Source: Setaria digitata (lineage: Eukaryota; Nematoda; Chromadorea; Rhabditida; Setariidae). Taken from it: a DNA stretch of 64,000 nucleotides. Of the stretch, positions 13,524 to 27,020 are shown one piece after another; the first letter of the stretch is position 1, and the number at the start of each line of letters is the position of its first letter. The position numbers and the translations under genes are program-made. Under the pieces are notes generated by a model, which worked only from the letters and a program-made list of their open reading frames with translations, made no database searches and was not told the origin of the DNA. The DNA is taken from positions 1-64,000 of the forward strand of contig RCAB01000096.1 of NCBI GenBank assembly GCA_003640385.1, read 5' to 3'.

Positions 13524-14957
13524 TTTGCGTCCTAGAAATATTCATAGTTTTCAGCAGCTGCATTTTTTTGGCAATGAATAGCCAGTTGAATTTGAATAGT
13601 TGAGAATTTTCACAATCAGTTACTTCCATTTTGATATTATTTATTAGTAGCTATTTGGTAAACAAACTAATTCGTCCCATCCGTACAGGAACCGTTTGTT
13701 CCAGTGAAATGTTTAATTTTATTTAACACTTCATGCTAAATTAATCTTTTCTTTACTTGTAACTCACACTTGATAAAATTAAATTATTTGATTAAGTTAG
13801 CTGACACATACAAATCCGATAAAAGAAATTGCTAAATACAATTCGAATCCCTAAGAAGTTCTAGTCCGTCGGAAACAGAAGAACCTCTTTCATCTACTTT
13901 TTGAACTATTTCGCTCAGTTGATTGGCAAGAGAGCAAGAAATTTTTGTAAGCTAAATTTATTGGCATAGTTATCCTCTGAGATTTTATGAAAGGAAAATG
14001 TTCCAGAAAAAGGAAAATTCCGTAACTTTTGAACTTCATGTAATTCAAGGTACTTGTCACCATTAAATATTAAATTACAATGACGTTCACACACATACAC
14101 TCTCAAAGTTAATTCTGTAGATCTCTGAATAACTTCTTTCAAAAATTCCCAACACTTGTTAACTCACTCGTCATGAAAGACATTCACAAGTGGAAAGCGA
14201 ATACGAATACAATGAAGAAAACTGATAAAAGGATAGAAGTTTATTAAGCCCACATGTTCGCTTTAAAAACGTTTCCAGCCTGTGTTGGCGATTGAAGAAT
14301 TCGAGCTGAAGAAATTGTAGCTCTTTCTGTTTAGAACATCAAATAAAACTCTCAATAACCTAAAAGAGAGTCAATTTTTCAATAGTCTCCAGAATTATCA
14401 CCAACTACATTAGCACAATGCCAAATCCAACAAAAGCAAAGGAAGATATAACGTCAAACTAAACTATTTGTAATGCAACTTATACTTTCACTGGAGTAGT
14501 ATTCGTGCAAAGGTAGAACAAAAAGCAAGACAGAAATGCATTTGCAATACAATCCTTTTCATTCGAACTTTCTGATACAACTGCTAACGAATAACAGCGT
14601 TAAACGTCTAGCCTATTTCTATGCTACAGATGCCTCACTGAATCAGCGAGACAGAAGTTCTTACTTCAGGTAGCTCTTGGAACAATTATTTAACTTGAAC
14701 GTTACCAAAAACACGACCAGAATTCGAAGTTTGGCCAGTTGTTCCTAGGACAGGATATGAGTGGGATGTTTGGGCTCCGATGAAAAGAGGGGAGTATTGA
14801 GGCACTGAAAGACTGACAGAAACAGAGAATGGTTTGGAATTTCAATCTACAAAAGCTTCTCTCCAACCATTTCAGGTTCAGAATTTGCAAAGAATGGCAC
14901 TTTTACAATGTTTTAATTGGCATTAGGCAAGAAAGCATTCAGATAAGGTGCACAGCA
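13524..14957. other. Intergenic spacer between myosin VI and the large gene
   Basis: Both flanking genes run on the minus strand, so this 1.4 kb holds the 3' UTR of myosin VI and the upstream region of the large gene. A 75-codon open frame at 14142-13915 (minus) has no recognisable similarity and no clear splice partners. Nothing else was supported. Confidence 0.5.
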
Positions 14958-17900
14958 CTATATGTCACTCGGCTTTCCACCATTTCCAGTCCATATTCGA
15001 TTGAAGTTTATAGCGCTAATTTCAGTACCTTTACGTTTGTTTAAATTTGTCTCTTCTAATGACAGTTGGCACATATTTTTGTTATTTTGCTCTAAAATTA
15101 TCCCTTAAAAGTTGAAAATTTTAAATCAAAAAATTTTAAATTAAAAATTGGAAGAAAATTGTGGAACAGTGGAGACATTTCCGGAAAATCTTTTTAGCTC
15201 TCCTGGAAAGGCGAAAATGAGAAATAATTAATAGATTGTGATTGTCAATTTTAATTTGGAAAATTAAAGAAGCAAATAGATTTTAAATTTAACTTACCAG
15301 CTATTTTTAAAATGGGAGACCTATTGGGCGAAATTTCCATTTGACGATAGATGGATCCGTTTCTAAAATGGCCATACCAAACTGTAAAGTGATTCCTTCC
15401 TATGATTCCTGGAATATCATTAACTATCACAAGATTATGATAAGGCTCTACTACTATTAAAATATGGATGTTGTGAGCTAAACAGACAGGGAACTGAAAT
15501 ACAATCGTTATTAAGAAGTCAGAACAGCAATTTTATCCTGTAAAATCAGAAAGGTTCAGCAGCACTGTATGTAACATTAAATTTTTATCTTTTTCAAAAT
15601 CACGAAAATTGACGAGAAGCTCACTTAACCATTTCGTGTTTGGATAAACGAAGAAAGATTGTTAAATGTATAAAATGCAGTAATTTTCGGACTGAAGAAT
15701 TGAAACATTTGTATAACTAATAAGAATTATTTAATTGTAAGAAATTCAACAGAAGGTTTTAGACAAATTTCTAAATTTCAAATATTCCAATGAATCCGAC
15801 AACTTTTTGGTTTTAACAAGAAATAAATGAGCATGAATTCAAGATATCAGGGGAATGCTTTACCGAATAAATGCTTCTCACGATTTGTTAGGGTAGAAGC
15901 GACAATGCGAAAATATCGGTGTGAAGCGGCCTTGTGATCATCACTTTCTAAACAGTAAGCAGTCTCTTATTAAGAGGGAAATGGGAAACAATGTCTCCAT
16001 TAAGACTGCAAAAAATATTAAAAACGATAATTCAAATTAATAAGCAGACATATGCAGTGACATCGCTACTAATATATTGTTGAAGTCAGAATATGAATAC
16101 TGAAATACTTGAATTATTGAGGAAATCGGAATAGAATTAATAGAAAACAACTAATATCAAGTTGAAAGAGTTACTTCCACATTCATTTCGTTGTGCTGCA
16201 CGATCCAACAACTTTTTGGATGCCATATTTCGCTCCTTCCATTCATTGTACGCCCTCATCCGACGATAATATTCGCTTTTGCAAGCCGATGACAGTGTCG
16301 GATCTGAGTGAGAATCGAAAACTAATCATTTACGAACTCTTTTTCTAAGAGATAAGTCATTTGCACTCCATCTCTCAGCTCAACTGAGCTTTTAAAGTGA
16401 CGGAGAATGGCCAACTTACCACTGGAATTGATGCCATTCCTGATATCGCTATACCGCCATTTCGATAAGTCACACGTTTTAGCTTTATTTTCCCTAAATA
16501 CCTTTTGTTTTGAATAGATATGGAAAGTTTCATTTGAAAAGCTACTGAAATAGCGCCGCAGAAAAATAACTTAATCTTACAACAGTTGCTTTTTTTGTTG
16601 TTTCGTAACTTCCGGATGCTCCATCAATTCTCCCAAACACTCCGTCACTTGTCGAGTTTCTTTTTCCTGTTCATGACTATGAAAAAACTCATTATGTCAC
16701 CTTGTGTGACGTTTTAAAAGAAATTGTAAGGAAAGATTCCTCCCATCACCTTTTGAGGTGGCCTTTATGGCGACACCAATGATTTAATTAACTTTGAATT
16801 TTCATCCTGCAAAAAAGTTACTTTATCAGTCTTTTGAGTTCACTTCGTTCCACATACTTATCACTCTGTTCCTGTTGCTGACTCGAACGATTCCACCGTG
16901 CCTCTTCTCTGTAACTTATCATCACATGTAATTTTAACAGTAAATTTATCCCGGAAATGGCGCTCAAGACCAATCATCAAAATCTACGTGCTTGGTTACC
17001 TCATACATTGCAATTTCTCTTTTGCATTATTCACCAAAGCAACACATCGCTGTAGCGTTTCCGCGTCAGTTAGCTGTGGCATGTGCTAAAATTTAGGCCA
17101 AATGTGTACATATTCAGTTTTCCTGAACTATCGAACGGAATGATAACAGTTTAACACAAAATGAACAATTCCAGTCAGATAATTTTGCCTTAATTTCATA
17201 TTTTGCTCTTTCAAGATTGTCCTTCAACGCCTCAATAATGACTGTCCATTTCCGGAAATTTGCTTTGTTCGTCTGTTCAATCATAGATGACATATCGCTC
17301 ATATCCTTTGATAATGTTGTCACCGCTAATAAAACATTTATCCTGAAGTAGACAACTTACGTCATGTCATCAAAACGAGTACTCGTTGAGAAAAATTCAT
17401 CTTGTAAATGAATTGTGGATACCTTGGTCGATATAATTTGTAGGTTAAGTAGCTGCGAACAGCGTTCTGAATTATAATGCGACACTTTGCTCTGTAAGCC
17501 AATAATCTTTCCACTGAAATAGCTAGATTTCTTCGAAACAGATGAAAAGACTCGATGATGATGATTATAAAAAGTTTTCTCGCTAATGAGTCGCATTTGC
17601 ATCACCTTTGACTAAGCTTATAACGGCAAATTGTACTTTCCGGAATCGAAAACGAGACAACCAAGATGACATGCATTCAACTAAGTGTTCGATGTTTTCG
17701 TTGTCCTGATGTAATATCTGCAATAGGGAATTAATAGAAGTTCTATGAACAGAATTTATTTCAGATTTTGATGAAATTTTTTTCCAACCATTGGGTGCGA
17801 AGGATTTCTTAGCTTATTCTTGGAACCATCAAGAACTTCTATCTCTCTCAAAACCAGTCTTAAAATACAGCCGGTTTTTAAAAATGTTTTAAACCTTATC

Positions 17901-20900
17901 GAATTCAGCGAACTTTCCATGTCGGAAAAATGCCTTCGTTAAGCCAAATTTATAATCTTTTTCTTCCAAGCCAACAACTCGAAATAAGCACTGAAGTTGT
18001 TTCAGAAATGAAAAGAAAGCTTTTCAGAACTGACTGGCTGATGTATACGACAACACTAACTTTGCAAAGTAACTGAGCGTCGAGAGTTGCAAGTCTGCTT
18101 GGCAAATGCTTCTGATACATATTGTATAGTGAGAGGTATGATATTCTGGAGTGCAGATACATTTCTTTTTATTTCGAGAAGCGTGCACAGTTGACCTTTG
18201 ACACTTCATTCATTCATTCAGTAAATGAACAAGATTCATGATGATCTCTATTTCAGATACTACGTCTTGTTTGTGACAAAAAATTAGTAAAATGAAAAGT
18301 AAGAATCCCAGATGCATTTTGACATCCAATGTTATTTGCAGTTCCAGCAAAATTTGCAAAACATTTTTTGGCTTGTATTTTACTTCATGAAAAGAGACAT
18401 AAGTAAACGTCAACTAATTAACCTTGATGGAAATCCCCGTTGCATAACTTTCAGTGCGCTGGACATTCCAGCACATTTCAGTTGTGTCAGAATTTGAGCA
18501 CCATCAAACTGATTTGATTTCATTTCCGCATTAGGTTTAATACAGCGTACAAAATGGGTTCCCTAAAACAAATTGAGTCCTCTCAGTGCATTGTATTCGG
18601 TGACATCTCGAGACTGCAAGAGTGATGGGCAGTTGTTTTGCGATGCACTTAATGCGAAACATTTCCTAGAGAACAATGAAATATTTTCCTTTAATTCGAA
18701 GACGCACCGTTTTACGCAGTTTTTGGAGGAGAATATCAAGCTGTGATCGAAATTTGTTCCCGACCGACGCATTCACCAATTTACCCAACGATGCATTTCG
18801 CTCCTCAGCTTGTGAAAATTCGTTGCCATCAAATAATTCACAAATTAACCTTTTCCTTACATGAAAGTATCGACTACTGTAAGGTGTGTCTCGAGACACT
18901 GATTTCTAATTAATGTCACTCTGTCGAAAAAATATTTTCAAAAAGTAAACCTGCTTTGCTGCATAAGACATTGCAATGAAGTATGCAGCGTATCGCTATT
19001 CTTGTCAAGAAACTGAGCAGTATCGTAACAAACATCAGCTGCATAATGACAAATTATAAAGCCTTCATCGTCACGCATTGTGCGGTGATGACGTGATGAC
19101 CGTGGTACCTATATTAATTGTTAATTAACTCCAAGATATTTGCTGCTGTTGTAGCTAGAAAGATAATGTCTACCTGTATTACTGTGAATACATTGCTTAA
19201 TTATCCAATATTAAGCATTCGGTTCTTGTTCAAGTACAGAATTTCTAGAATAAATTCCCATACCATGTATTTGCTACTGATCCGAATTTTCAATTATCAG
19301 TTGAGCTAATTTAGTTTCTCAACGATCAGTATTCTATTCAAATTCGATTCTGATAAGGCTAGCACTTTATGGCTAGGTTGGGAGTGTTTTGATTCGCAAT
19401 CTATATTCAAAAGTTTGTGTCATTGTGAAATAAGCACATAGAGAGTTAAATATGATATTTGAACTTAAAATGAATTTTTGAAGAGATAAAAAGTTTTAAT
19501 ATTTTATGCGATGGGATTAATATTTCTTATTAATTGAATCTTTTTTGAATGCGACTTATTGGATTCATTGAAGAAAAGCGGAGAAGCCCTTAGTTGTGGA
19601 ACGAACCATCAGGCAAGGATGGCAGGCGTGTATTTGATGCAATGTCGTTGTGAAATGTTGCGTGGAGGATTGAGGCAAACGTGATTCGTTATCCAGTAGC
19701 TCGAAGATCCCGTAAAGCTTCTGTTCAAATAATTCTACAAAAGTGTGCAGCACGTTGTATGTTATCCCGTCACCTTTCCAAATTTGGAAAATTAAACGAA
19801 AGATGTGTATAGGAGGGAACAGTAGTCTTCTGTTAATAAATTCATCCACAGTGACAAATGCGCTGTAGCGCTATAGGAAGTTTATATTTTAGCTAGCGAA
19901 TTCGATCAAGAAATAAACTTAACCGATGCAATTCTTGTTATCATTGAATTCAATTGTATCATAATGCAATTGTTCTTTACAGTACAAATTTTGTTCATCC
20001 ATCAAAATTCGTTCATTGAAAAAATTTTGCAATTTTTCGTTGCAATAATTTATGCAAAACTGTTCATAAGAATTTACATCCAAAGCTTCTGAAATAATTC
20101 AGAAAGTGAGAGACTGTTGTGTGAATCGATCGTTTCCTGGTCTTCTAAAAAATATTGCATTTTTGGAGACATTGACGAAGTACGAGCTGTCAATTAGGTG
20201 AACGTGAAGAAGCGTGTACAGAGAGAGCACTCCAAGTGGAGCTTTCACAAGATGAATCTACTGATGGAGAAGAAGTACCGAAGCCAGCAGTATCCAATAC
20301 ACCGATAGAAAAAGTATTTTCATTGATGGGCATGCATTCTGTAATTTTGTCAACGATCGCAGCAAACAACCGGCTGTAGATTGCTTTGGCGAGAGCATCA
20401 CGTGCTGCACTTGCTTCACCGGCACGCAGTGGCACGCTAAAATTCGGAATGCGTTGCGGGAGATTTGACAGACTTCGAAAAGGAAAGGCACTTGCCGTCA
20501 ACAGATGAAAGATACTGTATCTCCACTAAAATCAGAATCAAATATGAAATTGTACTAACAAAATGTCTGATGGGACTGGAAATTAAGCTGATCGAAAGTT
20601 GTAAAAACTTCATAAACCGAGGCTCTTGTGGAAACACAACGTGCTGTTGCAATATTATTTAAGAATTGTTTTTTTTTTTTTTTCTGTCCAAGAAACTTTA
20701 AGAATCAGCTCGAAAAAATAAATAAAGAAAGAAAGAAGCAGAATTTGTCGAAGCGTTATTCTACTTTTGGCTAGCAAAGTTCTATGAGATTCGTAATAAG
20801 TAGCTTAAAAAGAACCAATTCCAAATGACAAACGTGTAAAGTGTTCCCTTAATTCCACCTCTTGTCGGTTGCATCAGCCGAGTTACAAGATGATTTCTCA

Positions 20901-23900
20901 AATCAGCTGCTTCAATGCCAAGTAATTCAGCAGCGTTAGCCAAATACGGATCACTTTCTTGCTTAAGCATACAACCAGCTACAATTCATTCATCATTCAT
21001 TTATTCATTATTCAGACTTTTCCATTCTAATCTTATGAAGCATCCAGCAATAGCCATTTTTCCGGATTTATCTTTACATTTATAATTACAACTGAATAAA
21101 CTCAATAAGGTCAAGATTTCTGTACTTTATGACAAGCACTTTCACTAGAATAAGCTAGTGAAATGAAGAGATGGCTGCTCTTCTAGAAATAGAAATTCAA
21201 TTGTCAGTTGATAAATTTTAGAATTAGTGGTTACTTCTGAAACTGGTTGTTTCATCCATAAATTCGACATTTCCAAGATGTAAAATTGCAGCGATTATTT
21301 CAAGTACTCCATCTCGATTTTCTGCTGAGACATTGATGCGATCGAAGGCATCCATTAGTTTTGCAAAATCATTGTAATCATCAATCAGATCATCTTGCAG
21401 ATAATCCCAAAAATAAAAAAAATCAAAATTTATCTTTTTTTTTTTTACTAAACTATGTGTTGAAAGAACAAGTTTGTTCCAGAAGGTGACTTTCAAAAAT
21501 CTATTCCTCTATTCAATTATCTGAATTAATAGGTACAACAGAACAAACTTTTATTCTTACCAAGTCACATTTTCTTCTTTCCAGCACTTTATTTGATGTG
21601 TCGTTTTTCAAAAAGAATTGTAAGCAGCCTTTGCGAAGATACTAAACAAAAGTAAAAACAAAAATAAAAGGAGGAATTTGAAACTTGAACCAATCAATTT
21701 TGACGTGACAGCAAACGATGAATGTGGTGACATTTAAAGTTGGATTTAAAGTGACAGCAAATGACAACATTGAAATTTTCCGGTTTATTCAGCTTTAGCT
21801 TGCTTGCCAGTTGGTCATCTGCACCAGCAATTAGCTGATAAAAGATGTGATAATTCCTTTCGCGTGCATTTTGCCTACAAAGACGTGAACGTTCAAGTAA
21901 ATAATGCGATACGAAACCACCTGCAATAGCTCCCTGAAAGGAAAAACCATTAAATTATTGAATGAATTTAATATTTAAAAAAAAAAAACCCCCTCACATC
22001 AAAGGGGTGAGATTTAGAGGCAACAGGATAGGTTCAGTGCATAGGTTGTCGAAAAGTCACATGCCACAATTTTTTTTCGGTTTAAATCGAAATACGAAAA
22101 TGTAACTTATTTCATAAAAAGAGAGGAAACATGAAGGATAATTTTTTGAAAACCTCAATTTAGAAGTTCTAGATTTTGATTCTATAAACCCAGCTCAAAG
22201 AGTAACAGCTATAACATTTTGGATAACGGGAAAATGCATTTCTTATTAGTTTATTAACTTTAATTTCTCGATTTTACCTCAAGTTCAAATCGTTTAGAAA
22301 TGTGCCCTGGTAGTACAGGTCAACTTCAGTTACTGACTAGAGGACAGTTAAACTACCAAAAATAATTTTTTTTTAAGCGCTAGTCAACTTTTGAGTTGTT
22401 TTAACCTTGTCGTTGAAATGAATTTCAATAAATTTGCCAAATCGACTGCTGTTATTGTTGCATGCTGTTTTCGCATTTCCAAATGATTCCAAAATTGTAC
22501 TTACTAAATTTCAAACCGTTCAATTTATGCTAATTCCCTTGCACAATTTCACATGTAGCAAGTGTAAGGAAAATTGAAACTTTTATATATGTTATGCGAT
22601 AGATGTCTCTCCGTTTCTGAGTCTGAGCTTGAAAAGTTGATAGTTAAGTCATTATAATCAGATCATGTGAACTGCTACTCTATCTTTTGACTGGAACTCC
22701 AATAAATATTTGATCAGTCCGAAATCACTGAGTAACAAAACATGATGAAAAATTAAAAATACTTTAAGATTATNCTGCTACTCTATCTTTTGACTGGAAC
22801 TCCAATAAATATTTGCTGATCAGTTCGAAATCACTGAGTAACAAAACATGATGAAAAATTAAAAATACTTTAAGATTATCATTTTCGTGAAATTACTCCA
22901 GTTGAAACTAAATTGCTTTACTTTCCAAAATGCGCTCTTCAACTTTCCCCACAAGATTGTCCCAGGATTCACACAAGAATCGAATTATGTGCTTTTGCGA
23001 TTCGGTTTTGCCAGCTCCAGATTCTCCGGATATTATGATCGATTGAGATTCATGATTGCGCATCATGTCGCGATAAGCTTTATCAGCTTTAAACAAATAT
23101 CATCTTCATGCGACCAGACTTATGAATAGCAGCTTATGGTTGTCTTGTACAAGTCGTTTTGGAAGAAAAAGTAGTCATCGCTGCTCTGCTTCCGATAATG
23201 ATAAGAAATAGGTACTACTAATCAGTAATTACCAATGGCAAAGATGTGTGGAGGTAGTGTTCCCAATGACCGTCCTTTATATTTTCGCACCATATCGATA
23301 TCGTATAATCCAGAAATTTGTTCGTATGGATTGATAACTATCAGTATGTTTGCCACATAAGTCTGCCAAAGCTTTGCGTCATTTGCAAAATGTTAGAAAC
23401 ACCGTGAAGGACTAAGCGATGCATTTATTTACGCGATTATTTAAATTAGAGCTTCAACGAACGACACTCTCTTCTTCATTCAGATTAAAAGTTACGTGTG
23501 CAGTACGTAACTCAAGTATTTGGACTGTCTTCCCATTCTCGCAAAGTAATTTAAGTGGACAAGGACTCAAAATTCAATGCTTAGGCTCTTGCCATTTCAG
23601 TAAAATAAGAATTTTAAAAGGATTTTGAAGATATGAACTTTTAGAAGGCCATGAACTTACGTAAAATTTTTTGCGATTATAGCGCAAACGGCAGTTGTTC
23701 AGGAGAGAACCATCATTTAGATGAATCAATGAGCCTGAATATAGCCTTGCAATTGGTTATTATTTCATTAATTTCCTGATAAGTTGAATTTCGCACCTTT
23801 TGAATTCATTCTGTCTCAAATAACGTGCTGAGCTTGCATTTCAGTGAAAAACTCTGCAGCAAACAAATATTGTGAGATGTCATGTTGATTAATTACTGAT

Positions 23901-24246
23901 AAAATGCTAACAGTTATCATCAACATCTCGACTGGGATCCTCCTCAGCCGGAAAAATGTTGTCGTAAAAAGCTTGGAGCTGAAATAGCTTAGTCTCATTA
24001 AAATGATCATGATTTCAAAAAACTATAAATTATTAACTTCAATGGTTTTTTTTCCAGTCTTTCCCAAATCCAAACAATAAATCCACAGGTAACAAATCAA
24101 TTAATTTAATAGAATGGTACCGTTTCATTGGTGTGCAATGGTTGTAGTGTCATACATTCACAACCGATATCAATAATTTTACACAGAATGAATCCATCTT
24201 TTTCATCAGGTATCCAAACATGCGTACTTAGCTCTTCTGCTTTCAT
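14958..24246 (-). CDS. MYO6: Myosin VI (unconventional, minus-end-directed class VI myosin)
   Basis: Actin motor of about 1,200 residues in about 28 exons, start at 24246 and stop at 14958. Family knowledge: class VI myosins walk toward actin minus ends and carry endocytic or organelle cargo; C. elegans members include SPE-15. Seen here in order: N-terminal [15 protein letters not shown]-loop GESGAGKT at 23027-23004; switch [11 protein letters not shown] (about 22470); switch II DTAGFE followed by [15 protein letters not shown] (split exon, 20285/20090); TEDS-site Thr in [22 protein letters not shown]; the FVRCIKPN block; converter [19 protein letters not shown], followed by the class VI insert and an IQ-like segment ([13 protein letters not shown]); coiled tail; and a cargo domain with [14 protein letters not shown] and [14 protein letters not shown]. 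Exons follow the human protein closely and none of the motor is missing. The C-terminus is shorter than in vertebrates. One intron holds an assembly duplication at 22672-22879. Confidence 0.97.
22672..22879. repeat. Near-identical 102/105-base copies around a single N (assembly join)
   Basis: Bases 22672-22773 recur at 22775-22879 with a 3-base insertion (CTG) and one substitution. They are separated only by N at 22774. The location is the myosin VI intron between the P-loop exon and the switch I exon, so coding is unaffected. The small differences suggest that the two contig ends came from different alleles or from error-prone read ends. Confidence 0.9.
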
Positions 24247-27020
24247 TATAATAATAATGCTAGTACTGAAAAGTTTTGATTTGGAATTTGACAAAATTTA
24301 ATTTCAGGCTACATAGATGACTGTAACACCTAGTTCAAGTCATTAACTCATCCAGATTAATTTCATAATTTTAACGAGTTTAATGATTGTTTAGAAATAG
24401 CCTTTTATTGAGCACTAAAGCACATTGAATGGAAAGATTTTGCATTGCAATGAATCAGTAAATCACTATCATGCTCATAAAACTGTAATAGTTTCATCGA
24501 AGTATGACGCATAACGGAAGAGTTTCACGTGTAGAAGGACAAAGTTGACGTACAAGTAGCGCACATCACTTATAAATTATTTCACTTCCCGAAGTTCCTT
24601 TTGTTTTTCAAAAGCAGATTGCTTATTTTCAAAAAAAAATTTTTTTTTTTGATTATTTGCAAGTAAGGATAAGCGAAAAAACACGTAATAAATATAGTAA
24701 TAGACACAATTTCAAGTGAAGCTACCGGACACCACTACAATGACGCTAGCAAATGATGTTCTTCGGCAAAAAGATTAATTTATTTCACGTAGCCTGATAT
24801 CTAAAATTTAAATTTATGGATTGTGCAAAACTTTTTATCTGTTTCCACTTTTTTTTCAAATTTATACTAGTAGGTAACTCATTTAGAAAAGATCAAGAAT
24901 GAATGCAGATAAATAAGATGATAAAATATATTCAGCAGATTTTAGGTATAACTTCAAAGAAACTTTGGGTAATAATAAAAAAAGCGTGACTTAAACCTAA
25001 ACTTGAATTATCAGCAATCTATTCATGTGGGTTCCTTTAATAAAGGTGAATATAACTCATTTGATTTTGGCAGTACCATCTCAGAATTTAGGGTTACAGA
25101 CAGTGTTCTCGACAATTTCACAATCTCTCTTTTTCAGCTTTTCCATCTTTATCTCAGATAAAAAAACGTTCGATTTGATTTAATTTACACCGCTTGTTGT
25201 ACGAGCAAAAGCTTGAACCACTCGTGATGTTCAGCCTAATTAGTACAGATTTTTTTAATTAGTACACCATTTTTCCCATTCTCTAGTCATAAGGTCAAAC
25301 TGACCTATACAACAAACGAGACGATTGGCCATCTTGGATACAGATGAAGGCCATGTCGAGGAGGTACAGCACGCCTCACTGATCCTACTTAGTGCTACTG
25401 TAACCATATTAATTGTTATGCTGATTACTGTCAAGATAACGATTGTTTCGAGAAAAGTATCAGCCAGTAATGGTGCCTAATTAATCAGTCATTTGGTCAA
25501 TCGAAATTAAAGCCATATCTATCGCTTCAGAAATATTTTTCTAGGAACTCATTGATTTCTAGAAATTGAACCGTTTGAGTAACTCACTTGTTTTAATGAT
25601 TCTTTTTACCACAAAATGGGAACGAATATTAAATATTCGAAAAACTTAGTTTTTATATATCGAAAAACTTTATTTTTTATTTACATGGGAACTATCTGTC
25701 AAAGTCTAGCAAGTTGAAGTCTGTTGCAGTTTCTGCTCCATTTGATAGTAAGTACCATTATTATTAATACTTATCAACATCAGAAATCAAAAACTTGCAA
25801 ATTTTTGGTTCTGTTCTTTCAAGTTCATTTTCTGGTGCAATAGAACAAACAGATGATATGATCTGCAATGAAAAGGTATTAAAAATCTGACACAGATTAT
25901 TGGTGATTAGATGTCCGAAGAGAGATGAAACAAGGATAAGTATCCAGTGTAATGAATAATGAAATCAGTTGCGAAATTGACATTTGCATTTGAGAGTGGT
26001 TACAAGTACGAACTTCGAAATCCGAATCATCAATTTCGATTGCAGCTATGGTATGATGCTATAATGACCTCAACATAAGTAAAGAAGACAATAAAGAATT
26101 TCAGTATGTCCAGTTAATTATTAAGATTGAAGCCATTAGATGCGATAACTTCTGCTTTCAAAAACTGATTGTTCACGTCTGTTTGAATCCTTGTCTTCCG
26201 ATGAAAATTCAAGTCCGAACTTCATGAAACTATTGGAGAATAACATTTGGTCCCATGCAGAATGTTCATCGAGAGGACTCATCGGTACATCTTTTAACAA
26301 CCTCTGATGAATATTTTCTCTTCAGCATAGTTACCGAGAATAAATACAATCTTCCAAGTTATCTACTTAATGATAAATATAAATTTTAAATTAAAATATT
26401 CTGAAGTACGCCCGTATTTATTTCCGACACATCCAGTTGTCTTTCTCAACTTGTCATGTAGACCCGAAGTTACCAGAAAATTTTTCTACATCTTTATTGT
26501 ATATAGTAGTACGATAACTAGCAAACATAAAGTTCAAAGGATGAAAATAACAAACTTTACACCCTTCCCTCTCTTCTTTTGTGGAAAACTTTTAATCAAC
26601 AATGATAGCATCACCGAAAACTGACCAGACTTCCACTGAATTAGCCACAACACAATGGATAATTAATTTGAATCAATTCTTAACTAACTTAAGAATTCCT
26701 GAAGTAAACACGCTTCTGATCAAACATAATGACGAAATATACATTTCAATATTCAAAATTGCTAACAAAATCCGTACTAAGAAATCTAAAAACTATAACT
26801 TTGGAAGCGACCATGTCGGATTTATTCCACATAGTCGTTTGTTGATTTGTAACACAGAAAATATGGACAGAAATATTTATAATGCAGAAACCATTCAAGT
26901 GTTACCTCATGTATACATTAATACGCACTATAAATATTTATAAAATGCGGTTATCATTAAATCCCTAACGACTAATACAAATAGGAGCAGTAGTTTCAAA
27001 TCATAAACTATGGCAGAAGT
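24247..27020. other. Intergenic region upstream of myosin VI
   Basis: The region lies between the start of myosin VI and the stop of the NDUFA11-like gene. It is AT-rich with short homopolymers. An open frame of 113 codons at 26602-26943 (plus) starts with ATG but has no recognisable domain, signal or splice context, and an open frame of this length can arise by chance. No other feature was supported. Confidence 0.5.

Noticed and set aside
13915..14142. 75-codon minus-strand frame between myosin VI and the large gene
   Set aside because: No similarity, no convincing splice partners and no link in phase to exon 1 of the large gene.
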